DNA of 64,000 nucleotides from an uncultured Planococcus sp. (GTDB taxonomy: Bacteria; Bacillota; Bacilli; Bacillales_A; Planococcaceae), in contig CANLRI010000001.1 of assembly GCA_947493585.1 (NCBI GenBank), positions 1,488,001-1,552,000 on the forward strand, read 5' to 3'. This document shows, in pieces, positions 14,067 to 23,619 of the stretch. The notes under the pieces were generated by a model, which saw only the letters and a list, made by a program, of their open reading frames with translations, was not told where the DNA came from and did not search any database. Both the position numbers and the translations under genes were made by a program. Each line of letters starts with the position of its first letter. Within the stretch, counting starts at the first letter, position 1.

Positions 14067-15719
14067 ATGGACAAATTGATTTGCAAATGCGGCCATGAAA
14101 ATCCGCCAGGTACGGTTCTTTGTGAATCGTGTGGCCGGCCGCTCAACGAACAGGAACAAAACATGAAATTAGCGGATATGCGCTATGAAGGAACAGCTAG
14201 ACGTTCCCAGACGTATAACAAGTCGATCATCGACAAAATTTGGAATTTCTTTTCCAGCGTTAAAGTTGGCGTTGGGATTATCATCGTTTTACTAATCGCA
14301 GCTGCCCTCGGCACGATTCTGCCGCAAAAACAATACGTGCCGGCTACAACAGATGCAGCTATCGAAGCGTATTACACCGATATCTATGGAAGTGTCGGAA
14401 CCGTTTACCATGCACTTGGCTTTCATGATCTATACAATTCCTTCTGGTTTATCGGACTGGTCGGGATGCTTGCAATCTCGTTGATTATTGCGAGCCTCGA
14501 CCGTTTTGTGCCGCTTTATAAATCATTGAAAAACCAGCGTGTGTTGCGCCATTCCAGCTTTATGCGCAAGCAGCGCATTTTGGCAGAAGGGCCGGGAGAT
14601 GCGGATACGCTGAAAAAAGCTGAAGAAAAACTCACCGATTTGAAATATAAGGTGTCGACCGATAAAAATGGCTTGCTTGCTGAAAAAGGCCGTTTTTCGC
14701 GGTGGGGCCCTTATGTCAACCATATCGGACTTATCATCTTCTTGTTCGGCGTTATGCTGCGCATGATGCCAGGTTTCTATGTAGACGAAACATTATGGAT
14801 CCGTGAAGGCGAAACACGTGCAATACCGGATGCGCCGGGATATGTGTTGGAAAGCAAAGGATTTACTTTGGAAACTTATACAGGCGAAGGTGAAGAAGAG
14901 AAATTTGGTGAAGCGATCGACCGTGTCGGAACGGTAGCGAAAAATTACCAAACGGATGTCGTTCTTTACAAAATTCCAGAAGGTGCATTGCCGGGTGATA
15001 CAGCGGATATGGAAATGGTGGAAGAACACGCCATCCGCGTTAACCAGCCATTCAAATTTGATGGCTACGCCTTGTATCAGATGGATTTCCAACAAGATGA
15101 GCTAAAAACGATGAGCTTCGCGCTGCAGAACAAGGAAACCGGTGAAAGCCGCGGAGATTTGACCATCGATTTAGTGAATCCGGAAACCAATTACGAGCTT
15201 GAAGACGGTTCTGTTGTCGAGCTGCTTGGCTATTATCCGGACTTCTCCGGTTTTGAAAACGGCGAACCGCAAACAGCGACACCGCTGCCGAAAAATCCGG
15301 GATTCCTTGTGAAAATGACAACTCCCGATACACCGGACGGTGAGACGAGTTTCATCACCATTCAGAATACTGTTGAACCGCTGGGCGACAACGATTACAA
15401 ACTTGCCTTCCAGGGTGTCGAGACGCGGGATGCATCCGGTTTGACAGTGCGCAAAGACCGCACCTTGCCGATCCTGGGACTCGGCGGTTTGATCTTCATG
15501 ATCGGCGTGGCGCAAGGAATGTATTTCAACCACCGCCGTTTCTGGATTCAGCAACAAGAGGATGGCAGCATTTTGCTTGCGGGCCACACGAACAAAAACT
15601 GGTTTGGGCTGAAGAAAGATTTGGACCAGGTGACTGATCACGCTTCTCTTCCGGCATACCGCGACCAACAGGAAGACATGGAAGCACAGGAGAAAAGGGA
15701 AGGTGAACAATTGACATGA
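14067..15719 (+). CDS. resB: Cytochrome c biogenesis protein ResB
   Basis: With ResC it forms the system II haem exporter and cytochrome c synthase in the membrane. The 550-residue protein starts with a zinc-ribbon-like segment with four cysteines ([18 protein letters not shown], about residues 6-23), also present in B. subtilis ResB. Two membrane segments follow (about 69-90 and 129-150), then a third near 218-235. A large extracytoplasmic domain comes next, and a last span near residue 480 leads into the conserved [15 protein letters not shown] tail. The ATG follows AAGGAGATTTTT. It overlaps resC by four bases. Confidence 0.95.
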   Translation: MDKLICKCGHENPPGTVLCESCGRPLNEQEQNMKLADMRYEGTARRSQTYNKSIIDKIWNFFSSVKVGVGIIIVLLIAAALGTILPQKQYVPATTDAAIEAYYTDIYGSVGTVYHALGFHDLYNSFWFIGLVGMLAISLIIASLDRFVPLYKSLKNQRVLRHSSFMRKQRILAEGPGDADTLKKAEEKLTDLKYKVSTDKNGLLAEKGRFSRWGPYVNHIGLIIFLFGVMLRMMPGFYVDETLWIREGETRAIPDAPGYVLESKGFTLETYTGEGEEEKFGEAIDRVGTVAKNYQTDVVLYKIPEGALPGDTADMEMVEEHAIRVNQPFKFDGYALYQMDFQQDELKTMSFALQNKETGESRGDLTIDLVNPETNYELEDGSVVELLGYYPDFSGFENGEPQTATPLPKNPGFLVKMTTPDTPDGETSFITIQNTVEPLGDNDYKLAFQGVETRDASGLTVRKDRTLPILGLGGLIFMIGVAQGMYFNHRRFWIQQQEDGSILLAGHTNKNWFGLKKDLDQVTDHASLPAYRDQQEDMEAQEKREGEQLT

Positions 15720-16900
15720 CATTAGCCGACATCAGTTCTAATCTATTATACGTAGCCTTTATCGCCTATCTGATTGCAACATTCGTATTCGGGGGCGCTG
15801 TAAAAGGCAATAAAGAAGGTACCTACAGATCCGAACAGCGCTGGGGAAAAGTCGCGATCACCATTACGGTCATCGGCTTCCTTGCGCAATTAGGGTATTT
15901 TATTACACGGTGGATGGTTACTGGACACGCACCGATCAGTAATATGTTCGAATTCACGACCGCATTTGGAATGACGCTTGTTGGCGGATTTATTATTCTT
16001 TATGCATTGTACAAAACCGCTGTGCTCGGAATGATCGTGTTGCCGATTGCGCTATTGATCATCGCTTACGCAAGCATGTTCCCGAGCGAAGTAAGCCCAT
16101 TGATTCCGGCCCTTCAGACGAATTGGCTGGCAATCCACGTTATCACGGTTGTCATTGCAGAAGGGATTCTTGCGATCAGTGCAGCAGCCGGCTTGATTTA
16201 TTTGCTCAAAGTCGTCGACCAAAAGAAAAAGTCGAAGCAGCGCTTTTGGCTTGAAGCCATCATGTATTCGCTCGTATTGGTCCTGGGCTTTGTCGTAACG
16301 AGCACATTCTTTACCTTGACGAATTACGAAGCGGATTTCACTTATGTCAATAAAGACGAACAACCATCGGAAATTACTTACAATATGCCAGCGATTTTCG
16401 GAATGAACGAATTTGAGTCAATGACAGACGGTGCATTTACACCGCTAGTGGAAATGCCGCCGATCGTCCATGCCGGAAAACTGACGACCGTGTTTTGGTC
16501 AGTCATGGTGGGGACAGTACTGTACGCATTGATTCGCCTGATCTTCCGCAAACGCATTTCCGCCATGCTGCAGCCATTTACGAAAAACGTCAACTTGCAG
16601 CTGATGGATGAAATCAATTACCGTTCGATCATCATCGGATTCCCGATCTTCTCACTCGGTGCATTGATCTTTGCCATGATCTGGGCGCAAATCGCCTGGT
16701 CGCGCTTCTGGGGCTGGGACCCGAAAGAAGTGTGGGCACTCGTTACATTCTTGTTCTACGCAGCGTATTTGCACTTGCGGCTTGGCAGAGGCTGGGCAGG
16801 CGAAAAGTCTGCTTGGCTCGCTGTAATTGGTTTTGTCATCATCATGTTCAACTTGGTGGCAGTCAACTTGATTATTGCTGGACTGCATTCATACGCTTGA
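15716..16900 (+). CDS. resC: Cytochrome c biogenesis protein ResC (CcsA)
   Basis: Multi-spanning membrane protein that carries haem across the membrane to ResB for attachment to cytochromes such as QcrC. The 394-residue sequence has about eight hydrophobic spans. The tryptophan-rich haem-binding WWD motif is visible near residue 324 ([14 protein letters not shown]). The conserved histidines are also present (for example in IHVITVV and IVHAGKL). ATG 15716 overlaps the resB stop in ATGA and has AAGGTGA upstream. A strong terminator separates it from resD. Confidence 0.95.
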   Translation: MTLADISSNLLYVAFIAYLIATFVFGGAVKGNKEGTYRSEQRWGKVAITITVIGFLAQLGYFITRWMVTGHAPISNMFEFTTAFGMTLVGGFIILYALYKTAVLGMIVLPIALLIIAYASMFPSEVSPLIPALQTNWLAIHVITVVIAEGILAISAAAGLIYLLKVVDQKKKSKQRFWLEAIMYSLVLVLGFVVTSTFFTLTNYEADFTYVNKDEQPSEITYNMPAIFGMNEFESMTDGAFTPLVEMPPIVHAGKLTTVFWSVMVGTVLYALIRLIFRKRISAMLQPFTKNVNLQLMDEINYRSIIIGFPIFSLGALIFAMIWAQIAWSRFWGWDPKEVWALVTFLFYAAYLHLRLGRGWAGEKSAWLAVIGFVIIMFNLVAVNLIIAGLHSYA

Positions 16901-16903
16901 CGA

Positions 16904-16946
16904 CAAAAGCCTTTTCCTTCTACAGGAAAAGGCTTTTCGTTTATTT
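16904..16946 (+). terminator. Terminator of resABC
   Basis: AAAAGCCTTTTCCT pairs with AGGAAAAGGCTTTT around TCTAC, followed by a T-rich tail. It divides resABC from resDE. Confidence 0.9.
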
Positions 16947-16975
16947 TTGGAACCCTTATCGGTACAATGTAAACT
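16947..16975 (+). promoter_or_regulatory. Candidate promoter of resDE
   Basis: TTGGAA (16947-16952) and TAAACT (16970-16975) are 17 bases apart, 27 bases upstream of the resD start. It gives resDE a promoter separate from resABC. Confidence 0.4.
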
Positions 16976-17002
16976 ATAGAGATAAAAGTTGGAGGGATTA
17001 GG

Positions 17003-17719
17003 ATGTCCGAAGAAATTACAATTCTTGTAGTGGATGATGAAGAGAGGATCCGCCGTCTGTTGAAGATGTATCTCGAGCGTGAAGGATATATGGTGGAAGA
17101 AGCAGAAAATGGCGTGGAAGCATTGGAAAAAGCGATGGAAAAAGATTACCATTGCATCCTGCTTGATTTGATGATGCCTGAAAAAGATGGCATCGAAGTG
17201 GCAACTGAGCTTCGTGAGACGAAAATGACGCCGATCATCATGCTGACAGCCAAAGGCGAAGAGGCAAATCGGGTGGAAGGATTTGAATCTGGAGCGGATG
17301 ACTATATCGTTAAGCCGTTTAGCCCGCGTGAAGTTGTGCTGCGCGTGAAAGCGATTTTGCGCCGCTCGTCTGCGTATTCGCCTTCTACGAGTTCGACCGT
17401 CTCAAAAGATTTGGTCGTCTTTCCACATTTGACGATCGACCACGACGCCCATCGCGTGACAGCAGATGGTGTCGAAGTGAATTTGACGCCGAAAGAATAT
17501 GAGCTTTTATATTTCCTGGCAAAATCACCGGATAAAGTATTTGATCGGGAACATTTGCTCAAAGAAGTATGGCATTATGACTTTTTCGGTGATTTGCGTA
17601 CCGTGGATACCCACGTCAAACGCTTGCGGGAGAAATTGAACCGCGTCTCTGAATCCGCCGCTAAGATGATCGTCACCGTTTGGGGTGTCGGATACAAATT
17701 CGAGGTCGGCAATGAATAG
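17003..17719 (+). CDS. resD: Response regulator ResD, OmpR family
   Basis: DNA-binding response regulator controlling aerobic and anaerobic respiration genes together with ResE. The 238-residue protein has a receiver domain with the acidic pair Asp11/Asp12, phosphoacceptor Asp55 in ILLDLMMPEKDG and the conserved Lys in IVKPFSP. A C-terminal winged helix follows (about 135-235; LTPKEYELLYFLAKSP and VWGVGYKFE). The ATG follows TTGGAGGGATTAG. Its last eight bases overlap resE, the usual arrangement of a two-component operon. Confidence 0.94.
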   Translation: MSEEITILVVDDEERIRRLLKMYLEREGYMVEEAENGVEALEKAMEKDYHCILLDLMMPEKDGIEVATELRETKMTPIIMLTAKGEEANRVEGFESGADDYIVKPFSPREVVLRVKAILRRSSAYSPSTSSTVSKDLVVFPHLTIDHDAHRVTADGVEVNLTPKEYELLYFLAKSPDKVFDREHLLKEVWHYDFFGDLRTVDTHVKRLREKLNRVSESAAKMIVTVWGVGYKFEVGNE

Positions 17720-19490
17720 AATATGGAATAGCATCGTCGGGAAGCTGTGGGTAACCATTTTGCTTCTCGTTTCCTTTGTCTTGTTTATTGTGACGGTGCT
17801 GCTATTGGAGTTTCTCGGGAATTTTCATAGCGAGACGGTGGAAGAAGCGCTTCACAACGAGGCGAATATGATAGCCCGGATCTTCAATGACCATTCTGGG
17901 GAAGGCAATTTATCAATCGTTGATGAAGTATTAGGACCCGAAACCAATGCAGTCATCGCGGAAGAACCTGGGGAAATTTCCTATTATCTGCATGATGGCT
18001 TGAACGGCGAGGAAATCAGGGAAAAGATTGTCAGTGAAAACGAATTTCAAAAAGTATTCGAAAGCGATGAAACCGTAACAAAAGAAATGCTGCTGCCCTC
18101 CTTATCGGAAGCAGACCGGATGGAATCGTATATTGTCATGGCGTCGCCTCTTCAAACAAGTGATGAGCTTCACGGAACGGTTTTCATTTACCAATCGTTG
18201 GAGGTAATGGACCGCACGGCTGAAAGAACGACAAACATTGTGTTTTTGTCTGCGTTTATCGCATTGTTATTAACGACATTTTTTGCATTTTTCTTGTCCA
18301 CTCGCATTACTTCCCCGCTGCGCAATATGCGCGAAGGGGCATTTGAACTGGCGAAAGGAAATTTTGATACGAAAGTGAAAGTTTCTTCTGGAGACGAAAT
18401 CGGCCAGCTTGCGATTGCCTTCAACCAGATGGGACGCCAGTTAAAGCATCATCTTGAAGTGATCAACCAGGAAAAAGAGCAATTATCGAGTATTTTGACT
18501 TCGATGGCAGATGTAGTCATCACGTTCAACCAGGACAAGACCATTCTGTTGAGCAATCCGCCAGCAGAGAAGCTGCTCCAGCAATGGCTCTTTAAAGACG
18601 GCACGACCGATGCCAATGCGTTGCCATCAGAAATGCTTCATATGCTCGATCATGTATTGACGTTCCAAGAGGAGATCGAAGAAGAATTGGAAATTGAAGG
18701 CGCTTATTATGCAGTCAATTTCAGCCCTCTTTACAGCGGCGAAAGCGTACGCGGAGCGGTAGCGGTGCTCCACAATATGACAGAGCAGCACCGCCTTGAA
18801 AAGCTGCGCGAAGATTTTATCGCCAATGTATCCCACGAATTGCGGACGCCGATCGCCATGCTTCAAGGCTATAGCGAGGCTTTGCTGGATGATGTCGGCG
18901 CAAGCGAAGAAGAGCGCAACGAAATGACCAAGATCATCTATGAGGAGTCTCAGCGCATGGGTCGACTGGTCACGGACCTATTGAACTTGGCTCGTCTGGA
19001 ATCAGGACATATGCGACTCTACAAAGAATTGGTGCAATTCAATAATGCTATTGAGCGAATGAGCTTGAAATTCAGCCAAGCCGCGAAAGAGAAAGGCATC
19101 GAACTGAGCTTTACGTCACAACTCGATGACTGGGCGGCAGCGGAACTCGATGAAGACCGCATCGAACAGGTCATGACGAATTTGATTGATAATGCACTTC
19201 GCCATACGCCGCAGGGAGGGCAAGTACACGTGCACGTCGAAAACATAGGAGACTACGCAAAAGTTTCGATCAACGATACCGGGGCAGGAATTACAGAGAA
19301 AGACCTGGAGTTCGTCTTTGAACGCTTTTATAAAGCCGATAAAGCAAGAACGCTCGGCAAAGGCGGCACAGGGCTCGGCCTCGCGATTGCCAGCAATATT
19401 ATCAAAGCGCATTCGGGTGAAATCTACGCCGAAAGCAAATTCGGCGAAGGTACTTCATTCATCTTCACATTGCCGTTGAAGAAAATGTAA
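17712..19490 (+). CDS. resE: Sensor histidine kinase ResE
   Basis: Membrane kinase that phosphorylates ResD in response to redox or oxygen limitation. The start is set at ATG 17712 (MNRIWNSIVG), eight bases inside resD. The 592-residue protein has a membrane span at about 13-34, an extracytoplasmic sensor region to about 173, and a second span at 175-197. A HAMP linker (198-250) and a PAS domain (about 258-360) follow. The HisKA domain carries the phosphorylated His375 in ANVSHELRTP, and the ATPase domain shows DNALRHTPQGG and GTGLGLAI. The stop codon overlaps the -35 of the sigX promoter. Confidence 0.94.
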   Translation: MNRIWNSIVGKLWVTILLLVSFVLFIVTVLLLEFLGNFHSETVEEALHNEANMIARIFNDHSGEGNLSIVDEVLGPETNAVIAEEPGEISYYLHDGLNGEEIREKIVSENEFQKVFESDETVTKEMLLPSLSEADRMESYIVMASPLQTSDELHGTVFIYQSLEVMDRTAERTTNIVFLSAFIALLLTTFFAFFLSTRITSPLRNMREGAFELAKGNFDTKVKVSSGDEIGQLAIAFNQMGRQLKHHLEVINQEKEQLSSILTSMADVVITFNQDKTILLSNPPAEKLLQQWLFKDGTTDANALPSEMLHMLDHVLTFQEEIEEELEIEGAYYAVNFSPLYSGESVRGAVAVLHNMTEQHRLEKLREDFIANVSHELRTPIAMLQGYSEALLDDVGASEEERNEMTKIIYEESQRMGRLVTDLLNLARLESGHMRLYKELVQFNNAIERMSLKFSQAAKEKGIELSFTSQLDDWAAAELDEDRIEQVMTNLIDNALRHTPQGGQVHVHVENIGDYAKVSINDTGAGITEKDLEFVFERFYKADKARTLGKGGTGLGLAIASNIIKAHSGEIYAESKFGEGTSFIFTLPLKKM

Positions 19491-19512
19491 CTTTTGTTGT
19501 TGTCTTGACGAC
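19486..19512 (+). promoter_or_regulatory. Sigma-X-type autoregulatory promoter of sigX
   Basis: TGTAAC (19486-19491) and CGAC (19509-19512) are separated by exactly 17 bases, matching the published B. subtilis sigma-X consensus (TGTAAC, 17 bases, CGAC). The -35 contains the resE stop codon. Transcription would start about 20 bases before the GTG of sigX, consistent with self-activation of sigX-rsiX. Confidence 0.75.
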
Positions 19513-19537
19513 TAATCCAAGGAACGGGGGGAGTTGC

Positions 19538-20071
19538 GTGAATGACTCCGTGTTTCATCGGCTGTACGATCAATACCATCAGGATGTCTTTCAGTTTTTG
19601 GTGTATTTAGTGAAGGATCGCCACGTGGCAGAAGATTTAATGCATGAAGTTTATGTAAGGGTGTTGCGTGCTTATGACCGGTTTCAAGGGAAGAGTTCCG
19701 AAAAGACGTGGCTTTTTTCAATCGCTAAAAATGTCGCCATTGATCATTTCCGTAAAACCGCAGTAAGGAAAAAGCATACGATGGATTTCTTTGACTGGGA
19801 AACCCAGCAATTGGTGTCAGCTGAACGAATACCGGAAGAAGTTTCATTGCTTAATGAAGACAAGGTCCGCTTGTATCAAATGCTTGATTTGTGTACAGGC
19901 GACCAGAAGCTCGTCATCATCATGCGTTATTTCCAAGATCTCTCCATTGCGGAAACGGCTGAAGTCCTGGAGTGGTCGGAAGGCAAAGTCAAAACGACAC
20001 AACACCGGGCAATCCGGTCCCTCCGCCAGAAATTACTAGAAGCAGAAGGGGGAGGAGAATATGCCGAATGA
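19538..20071 (+). CDS. sigX: ECF RNA polymerase sigma factor SigX
   Basis: Extracytoplasmic-function sigma factor; in B. subtilis SigX adjusts cell-envelope charge and antimicrobial peptide resistance. The 177-residue protein contains region 2 (DVFQFLVYLVKDRHVAEDLM) and region 4 (LSIAETAEVLEWSEGKVKTT) and nothing else, as ECF factors do. The GTG at 19538 is chosen because GGGGGGAG lies five bases upstream; the frame is open further up but without a site. It overlaps rsiX by 11 bases, coupling sigma factor and anti-sigma factor. The order resDE-sigX-rsiX is that of B. subtilis. Confidence 0.92.
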   Translation: MNDSVFHRLYDQYHQDVFQFLVYLVKDRHVAEDLMHEVYVRVLRAYDRFQGKSSEKTWLFSIAKNVAIDHFRKTAVRKKHTMDFFDWETQQLVSAERIPEEVSLLNEDKVRLYQMLDLCTGDQKLVIIMRYFQDLSIAETAEVLEWSEGKVKTTQHRAIRSLRQKLLEAEGGGEYAE

Positions 20072-21239
20072 CAAATGGAACGATGAAAAAATCGAAAATT
20101 TGTTGCGGGATTTCCCCAAAATACAAGACAATCGGCCCAAAGCCGAAGTGTATAAAAAGCTTTCCCATCAAGAGCAAACACCGAGACAGCCGAAACGCTG
20201 GCTGCCGCTGCTGGTCGCAATCGTCGCATTTTTGAGCATTTCGGTGCTTGTGGTTTCATTGCCGCAGCAAAATGGAACTGATTCTAGCAGCAGCGAAAAT
20301 GACAACAGCGATGCAGAGTCTACGATGGCGACGGACGAGGCACAAACGGATCAAACTGAACAAGCCCAAGGGCCCAGCAGTGAATCTGAAGGTGCTGCAA
20401 GTCTAGCCACACAAGACCCGGAAGCCCAGCGAAGCGCAGTTTATGACAGTGAGCTAGGAGATGAGCGCGTTTTGCGAATGGGGCTAGCGTACAATGGTTA
20501 TGTGGTGCCGGTAAGTTTTGTCATTCCAGTGCAACTGACCGATATGGCAGAACCGGATGCGATCGAATTATATGAAACATTCGCCAGTCAAATCGATGAA
20601 TCCGCATTGGGGTTTGATGAGTATCATCCTTATGAAGGCAAGCTCGAGCAAAACGCTTCGACCATCAGCCACTTCCTGCCGGACGGGCATTCCTATGATC
20701 AAGGTTCAGCTTCCACCTTGCTGTATTTATCCAGCTTGGAAGAAACATTTATGGATCAGCAGGAAATCCGTGTATTGGACGAAGAAGGAGAGGCTGCGCA
20801 ATTATCTCATGTAGGGACAGTGGAACCGCTCGTTCCCGGCGAGCAGGGCCAGAGTTTTTACTTGCTAGCTTCGTCAACAGGTGACTGGCATTTGGCTCCC
20901 GCGTATGGCATGTCGCCGGACACTGTAGAAGCTGCGCTGATGGCACTTCAGCAAACGCCGAATGACGATTACCAATCGCCGATTCCGAAAGAGATCCGTT
21001 ACCGCGTTGAATTGAACGGGACAACTGCCGATGTGATTTTCGAAGAGCAGTTGGATCTGAACGCACTCGATGAAGTTGAAGCGATGCAAATGATCGAAAG
21101 TATGGCGCTCACGGCGCAATCCTACGGTTCATCGCTGACGCTATCCAACACGACACAAGCGGAATGGGCAGGCTTCGATTTCTCTGGAAACTTGGAATTG
21201 CCGGTTTCACCCAACCGCATCGATTGGCCAGTGAAATAA
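20061..21239 (+). CDS. rsiX: Anti-sigma-X factor RsiX
   Basis: Single-pass membrane protein expected to hold SigX inactive until an envelope signal releases it. The 392-residue sequence has a cytoplasmic N-terminal region of about 45 residues (NDEKIENLLRDFPKIQDNRP) that should bind SigX and one membrane span at about 47-68. A low-complexity Ser/Glu/Asp/Thr linker (about 70-135) leads to a large extracytoplasmic domain. Both the early domain and the position downstream of sigX support RsiX. The ATG 20061 lies inside sigX and follows GGGGGAGGAG. A terminator follows. Confidence 0.9.
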   Translation: MPNDKWNDEKIENLLRDFPKIQDNRPKAEVYKKLSHQEQTPRQPKRWLPLLVAIVAFLSISVLVVSLPQQNGTDSSSSENDNSDAESTMATDEAQTDQTEQAQGPSSESEGAASLATQDPEAQRSAVYDSELGDERVLRMGLAYNGYVVPVSFVIPVQLTDMAEPDAIELYETFASQIDESALGFDEYHPYEGKLEQNASTISHFLPDGHSYDQGSASTLLYLSSLEETFMDQQEIRVLDEEGEAAQLSHVGTVEPLVPGEQGQSFYLLASSTGDWHLAPAYGMSPDTVEAALMALQQTPNDDYQSPIPKEIRYRVELNGTTADVIFEEQLDLNALDEVEAMQMIESMALTAQSYGSSLTLSNTTQAEWAGFDFSGNLELPVSPNRIDWPVK

Positions 21240-21241
21240 AA

Positions 21242-21290
21242 AAAAGGCAGCGATGTAAGCAGTATGGTTTACATTGCTGTCATTTTTTTA
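21242..21290 (+). terminator. Terminator of sigX-rsiX
   Basis: An imperfect stem (CAGCGATGTAA with TTTACATTGCTG) is followed by seven T. Confidence 0.75.
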
Positions 21291-21323
21291 TAAGATTAGG
21301 TTGTATAAAAAAATATCGATTCA

Positions 21324-21453
21324 TCTTCGGGGCAGGGTGCAATTCCCTACCGGCGGTAATTGGGCGTAATAGTCCATCAGCCCGCGAGCCGTAAAAGGCA
21401 GGATTTGGTGAAATTCCAAAGCCGACAGTATAGTCTGGATGGGAGAAGGTGAA
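21324..21453 (+). ncRNA. FMN riboswitch (RFN element)
   Basis: Senses flavin mononucleotide and controls the downstream riboflavin transporter. The conserved landmarks appear in order: TTCGGGGCAGGGTG at the start, CTACCGGCGGTAAT, then AGCCCGCGAGCC, GGATTTGGTG with GAAATTCCAAAGCCGACAGT, and the closing GGATGGGAGAAGG. A terminator at 21507-21541 forms the expression platform, so FMN binding should end transcription early. Confidence 0.95.
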
Positions 21454-21506
21454 GGTACGGACGCATGCCGTTTTAATGGCGGACCGTTTATTTCAGTGTG
21501 CCTGAC

Positions 21507-21541
21507 TCTCCCTTAAGTGAACTTTGCTTAAGGGATTTTTT
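21507..21541 (+). terminator. Riboswitch-controlled terminator before ribU
   Basis: TCCCTTAAG (21509-21517) pairs with CTTAAGGGA (21527-21535), followed by six T. It lies between the FMN aptamer and the ribU start. Confidence 0.85.
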
Positions 21542-21596
21542 ATGGCAATGCGCTCCGAACCTTTCTTCTGGTGAATCACGACAAGGAGAGAGGAAC

Positions 21597-22178
21597 ATGA
21601 AGAACAAAAAATTGCAATCGATGATCGTCATCGGTATGCTGAGCAGCATTTCATTTGTGTTGATGCTATTCAATTTTCCGCTGCCGGCATTGCCAGCATT
21701 TTTGAAAGTGGATTTCAGCGATGTGCCGGCATTAATTGCGGCCATTACCATGGGGCCTGTAGCTGGGGTCTTGGTAGCATTCTTTAAAAACGTATTGGAC
21801 TGGATTTTTTCAGGAAGCCCGACTGGCGTGCCTGTAGGGCATATGGCGAATTTCGCGACGAGCCTATTGTTCATTTTGCCGGTCTACGCCATTTACCGTA
21901 AAGTCTCCACAAAAAAGGGAATTGCATTCGGTTTAGTCATTGGGACATTCTCGATGGCGATTGGCATGAGCTTGCTAAATTATTTCGTCTTTCTACCGAT
22001 GTATACGTATTTCCTAAACATGCCTGAACAGACTGGGAACGCATTGTACACAACCATTGTTCTCGGGATTCTGCCTTTCAACTTGATCAAAGGCTTGGCG
22101 CTTACAACCGTCGTCTTATTGATCTTTGGCAGCATGCATACCTGGATTGAAAAACAACGTTCCTATTATTTATCATAA
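21597..22178 (+). CDS. ribU: Riboflavin transporter RibU, ECF S component
   Basis: Substrate-binding membrane subunit of an energy-coupling-factor transporter that imports riboflavin; the shared ATPase and EcfT genes are not in the window. The 193-residue protein has five to six hydrophobic spans with the family pattern ALPAFLKVDFSDVPALIAA and SGSPTGVPVGHMANF. The start at 21597 follows AAGGAGAGAGG; an upstream open frame overlaps the riboswitch and is not used. The FMN riboswitch directly upstream is strong independent support (B. subtilis ypaA). Confidence 0.95.
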   Translation: MKNKKLQSMIVIGMLSSISFVLMLFNFPLPALPAFLKVDFSDVPALIAAITMGPVAGVLVAFFKNVLDWIFSGSPTGVPVGHMANFATSLLFILPVYAIYRKVSTKKGIAFGLVIGTFSMAIGMSLLNYFVFLPMYTYFLNMPEQTGNALYTTIVLGILPFNLIKGLALTTVVLLIFGSMHTWIEKQRSYYLS

Positions 22179-22179
22179 A

Positions 22180-22220
22180 AAGAAGCGGCTGGAAGATGAT
22201 TCTTCCGGCCGCTTTTTCTA
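22180..22220. terminator. Terminator between ribU and fer
   Basis: AGCGGC-GGAAG pairs with CTTCC-GCCGCT, flanked by A- and T-runs. It can serve rightward ribU and leftward fer. Confidence 0.8.
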
Positions 22221-22235
22221 TTGACCAAGATTTGG

Positions 22236-22502
<267 letters not shown>

Positions 22503-22538
22503 TTATCTCCGAACAAGTTCAGTTGTACTATCGTGTTT

Positions 22539-22567
22539 ATTCTATAGATATTTCATGAGTTTTTCAA
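22539..22567 (-). promoter_or_regulatory. Sigma-A promoter of fer
   Basis: Read leftward, TTGAAA (22567-22562) and TAGAAT (22544-22539) are 17 bases apart, about 50 bases before the fer start. Confidence 0.6.
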
Positions 22568-22593
22568 CCCAAAACCGCCAGGAGGGCAATTCA

Positions 22594-23619
22594 GTGCGAT
22601 TCGATGAAGTCGTTTTAGCAATCATGAGAGCGGTAGACGGTCAACGGACCGTTTCTTCCCCTTATCATTTAATTAAAGGAAAGAAATCAGGGCAAACGAT
22701 TCAGGACATTGGCTATTTCGGTTTGCATCCTTATTTTGCTGTGCTTCCGAAACTGGACAAGCAAGAATACCTGGCATCCATTGACAGACTGCAAACGCAA
22801 GGCTATTTGATTCCGGATGACAACAGCGTCAAGCTCCATCGCTCCGCATTCGACCTGGAAATTCCGTCTACGCCTTTGAACGGCTGGAAATACAGAAGCA
22901 ATGAAAATCGCTTTTTTGCGCGCCTATCGCTAGTGGTCCAGACGATGTCCAATTTTATGCAAGGCCAAAAGCGATTTGATCCAGTCGTCACCGATGAAAC
23001 GGTGCAGATGTGGGCAAAGGCTTATTTGAACCGCATCGATTTCCGCTCACCTGCTGTTCAAGAAGCTTTCAAAAACCAACTTGAATCCAGCTTGGCTTTA
23101 GCAAAAACAACCGAAGCGCATAAGGATATCCTGATGGAGCGTTTGTCGGGCTATGGAGTCGGCGGGCTCACATGGGATCAATTGGCCATGGAGCATAAGC
23201 TCTTGCCAATTGATGTAAAAATTGCAGTGGTTGAAGCAGTGCATGCTTGGCTCGATGTACTTGAAGAGATGAAACATCCAATGCTTGCGGGTCTGCTTGA
23301 AGGGATCGTCCAGACATCCGCCTTGACGGAATCGGCGAAGCGAACACAAAATCTGGCCGAACGCGGATTTTCACTGAAACAGATTGCGGAACTCCGGCAG
23401 TTGAAAACGAGTACCATTGAAGATCATTTTGTGGAGATGGCCATGAACGATCCCGCGTTCAGTTTTGCGCCATTTATGGACGAGCATTTGTTCGAATCAA
23501 TTAAACACATCAGTAAAGAGCTGAAGTCGATGCGTCTGCGGGATATTAAAGAACGTTTGCCAGAAGCCAGTTACTTTCAGATTCGGCTGGCGCTGGCGAT
23601 GAGAGGAGGCGTCACATGA
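22594..23619 (+). CDS. ypbB: RecQ-associated helix-turn-helix protein YpbB
   Basis: A 341-residue soluble protein of the YpbB family, always found next to recQ-type helicases; its biochemical role is unproven. The C-terminal quarter (GFSLKQIAELRQLKTSTIEDHFVEMA) is a helicase-associated helix-turn-helix that resembles the domain some RecQ helicases carry themselves, so it may act as a detached DNA-binding subunit. GTG 22594 is chosen as the start because CCAGGAGGG precedes it; the frame is open upstream but would run over the fer promoter. It overlaps recQ by four bases. Confidence 0.85.
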   Translation: MRFDEVVLAIMRAVDGQRTVSSPYHLIKGKKSGQTIQDIGYFGLHPYFAVLPKLDKQEYLASIDRLQTQGYLIPDDNSVKLHRSAFDLEIPSTPLNGWKYRSNENRFFARLSLVVQTMSNFMQGQKRFDPVVTDETVQMWAKAYLNRIDFRSPAVQEAFKNQLESSLALAKTTEAHKDILMERLSGYGVGGLTWDQLAMEHKLLPIDVKIAVVEAVHAWLDVLEEMKHPMLAGLLEGIVQTSALTESAKRTQNLAERGFSLKQIAELRQLKTSTIEDHFVEMAMNDPAFSFAPFMDEHLFESIKHISKELKSMRLRDIKERLPEASYFQIRLALAMRGGVT

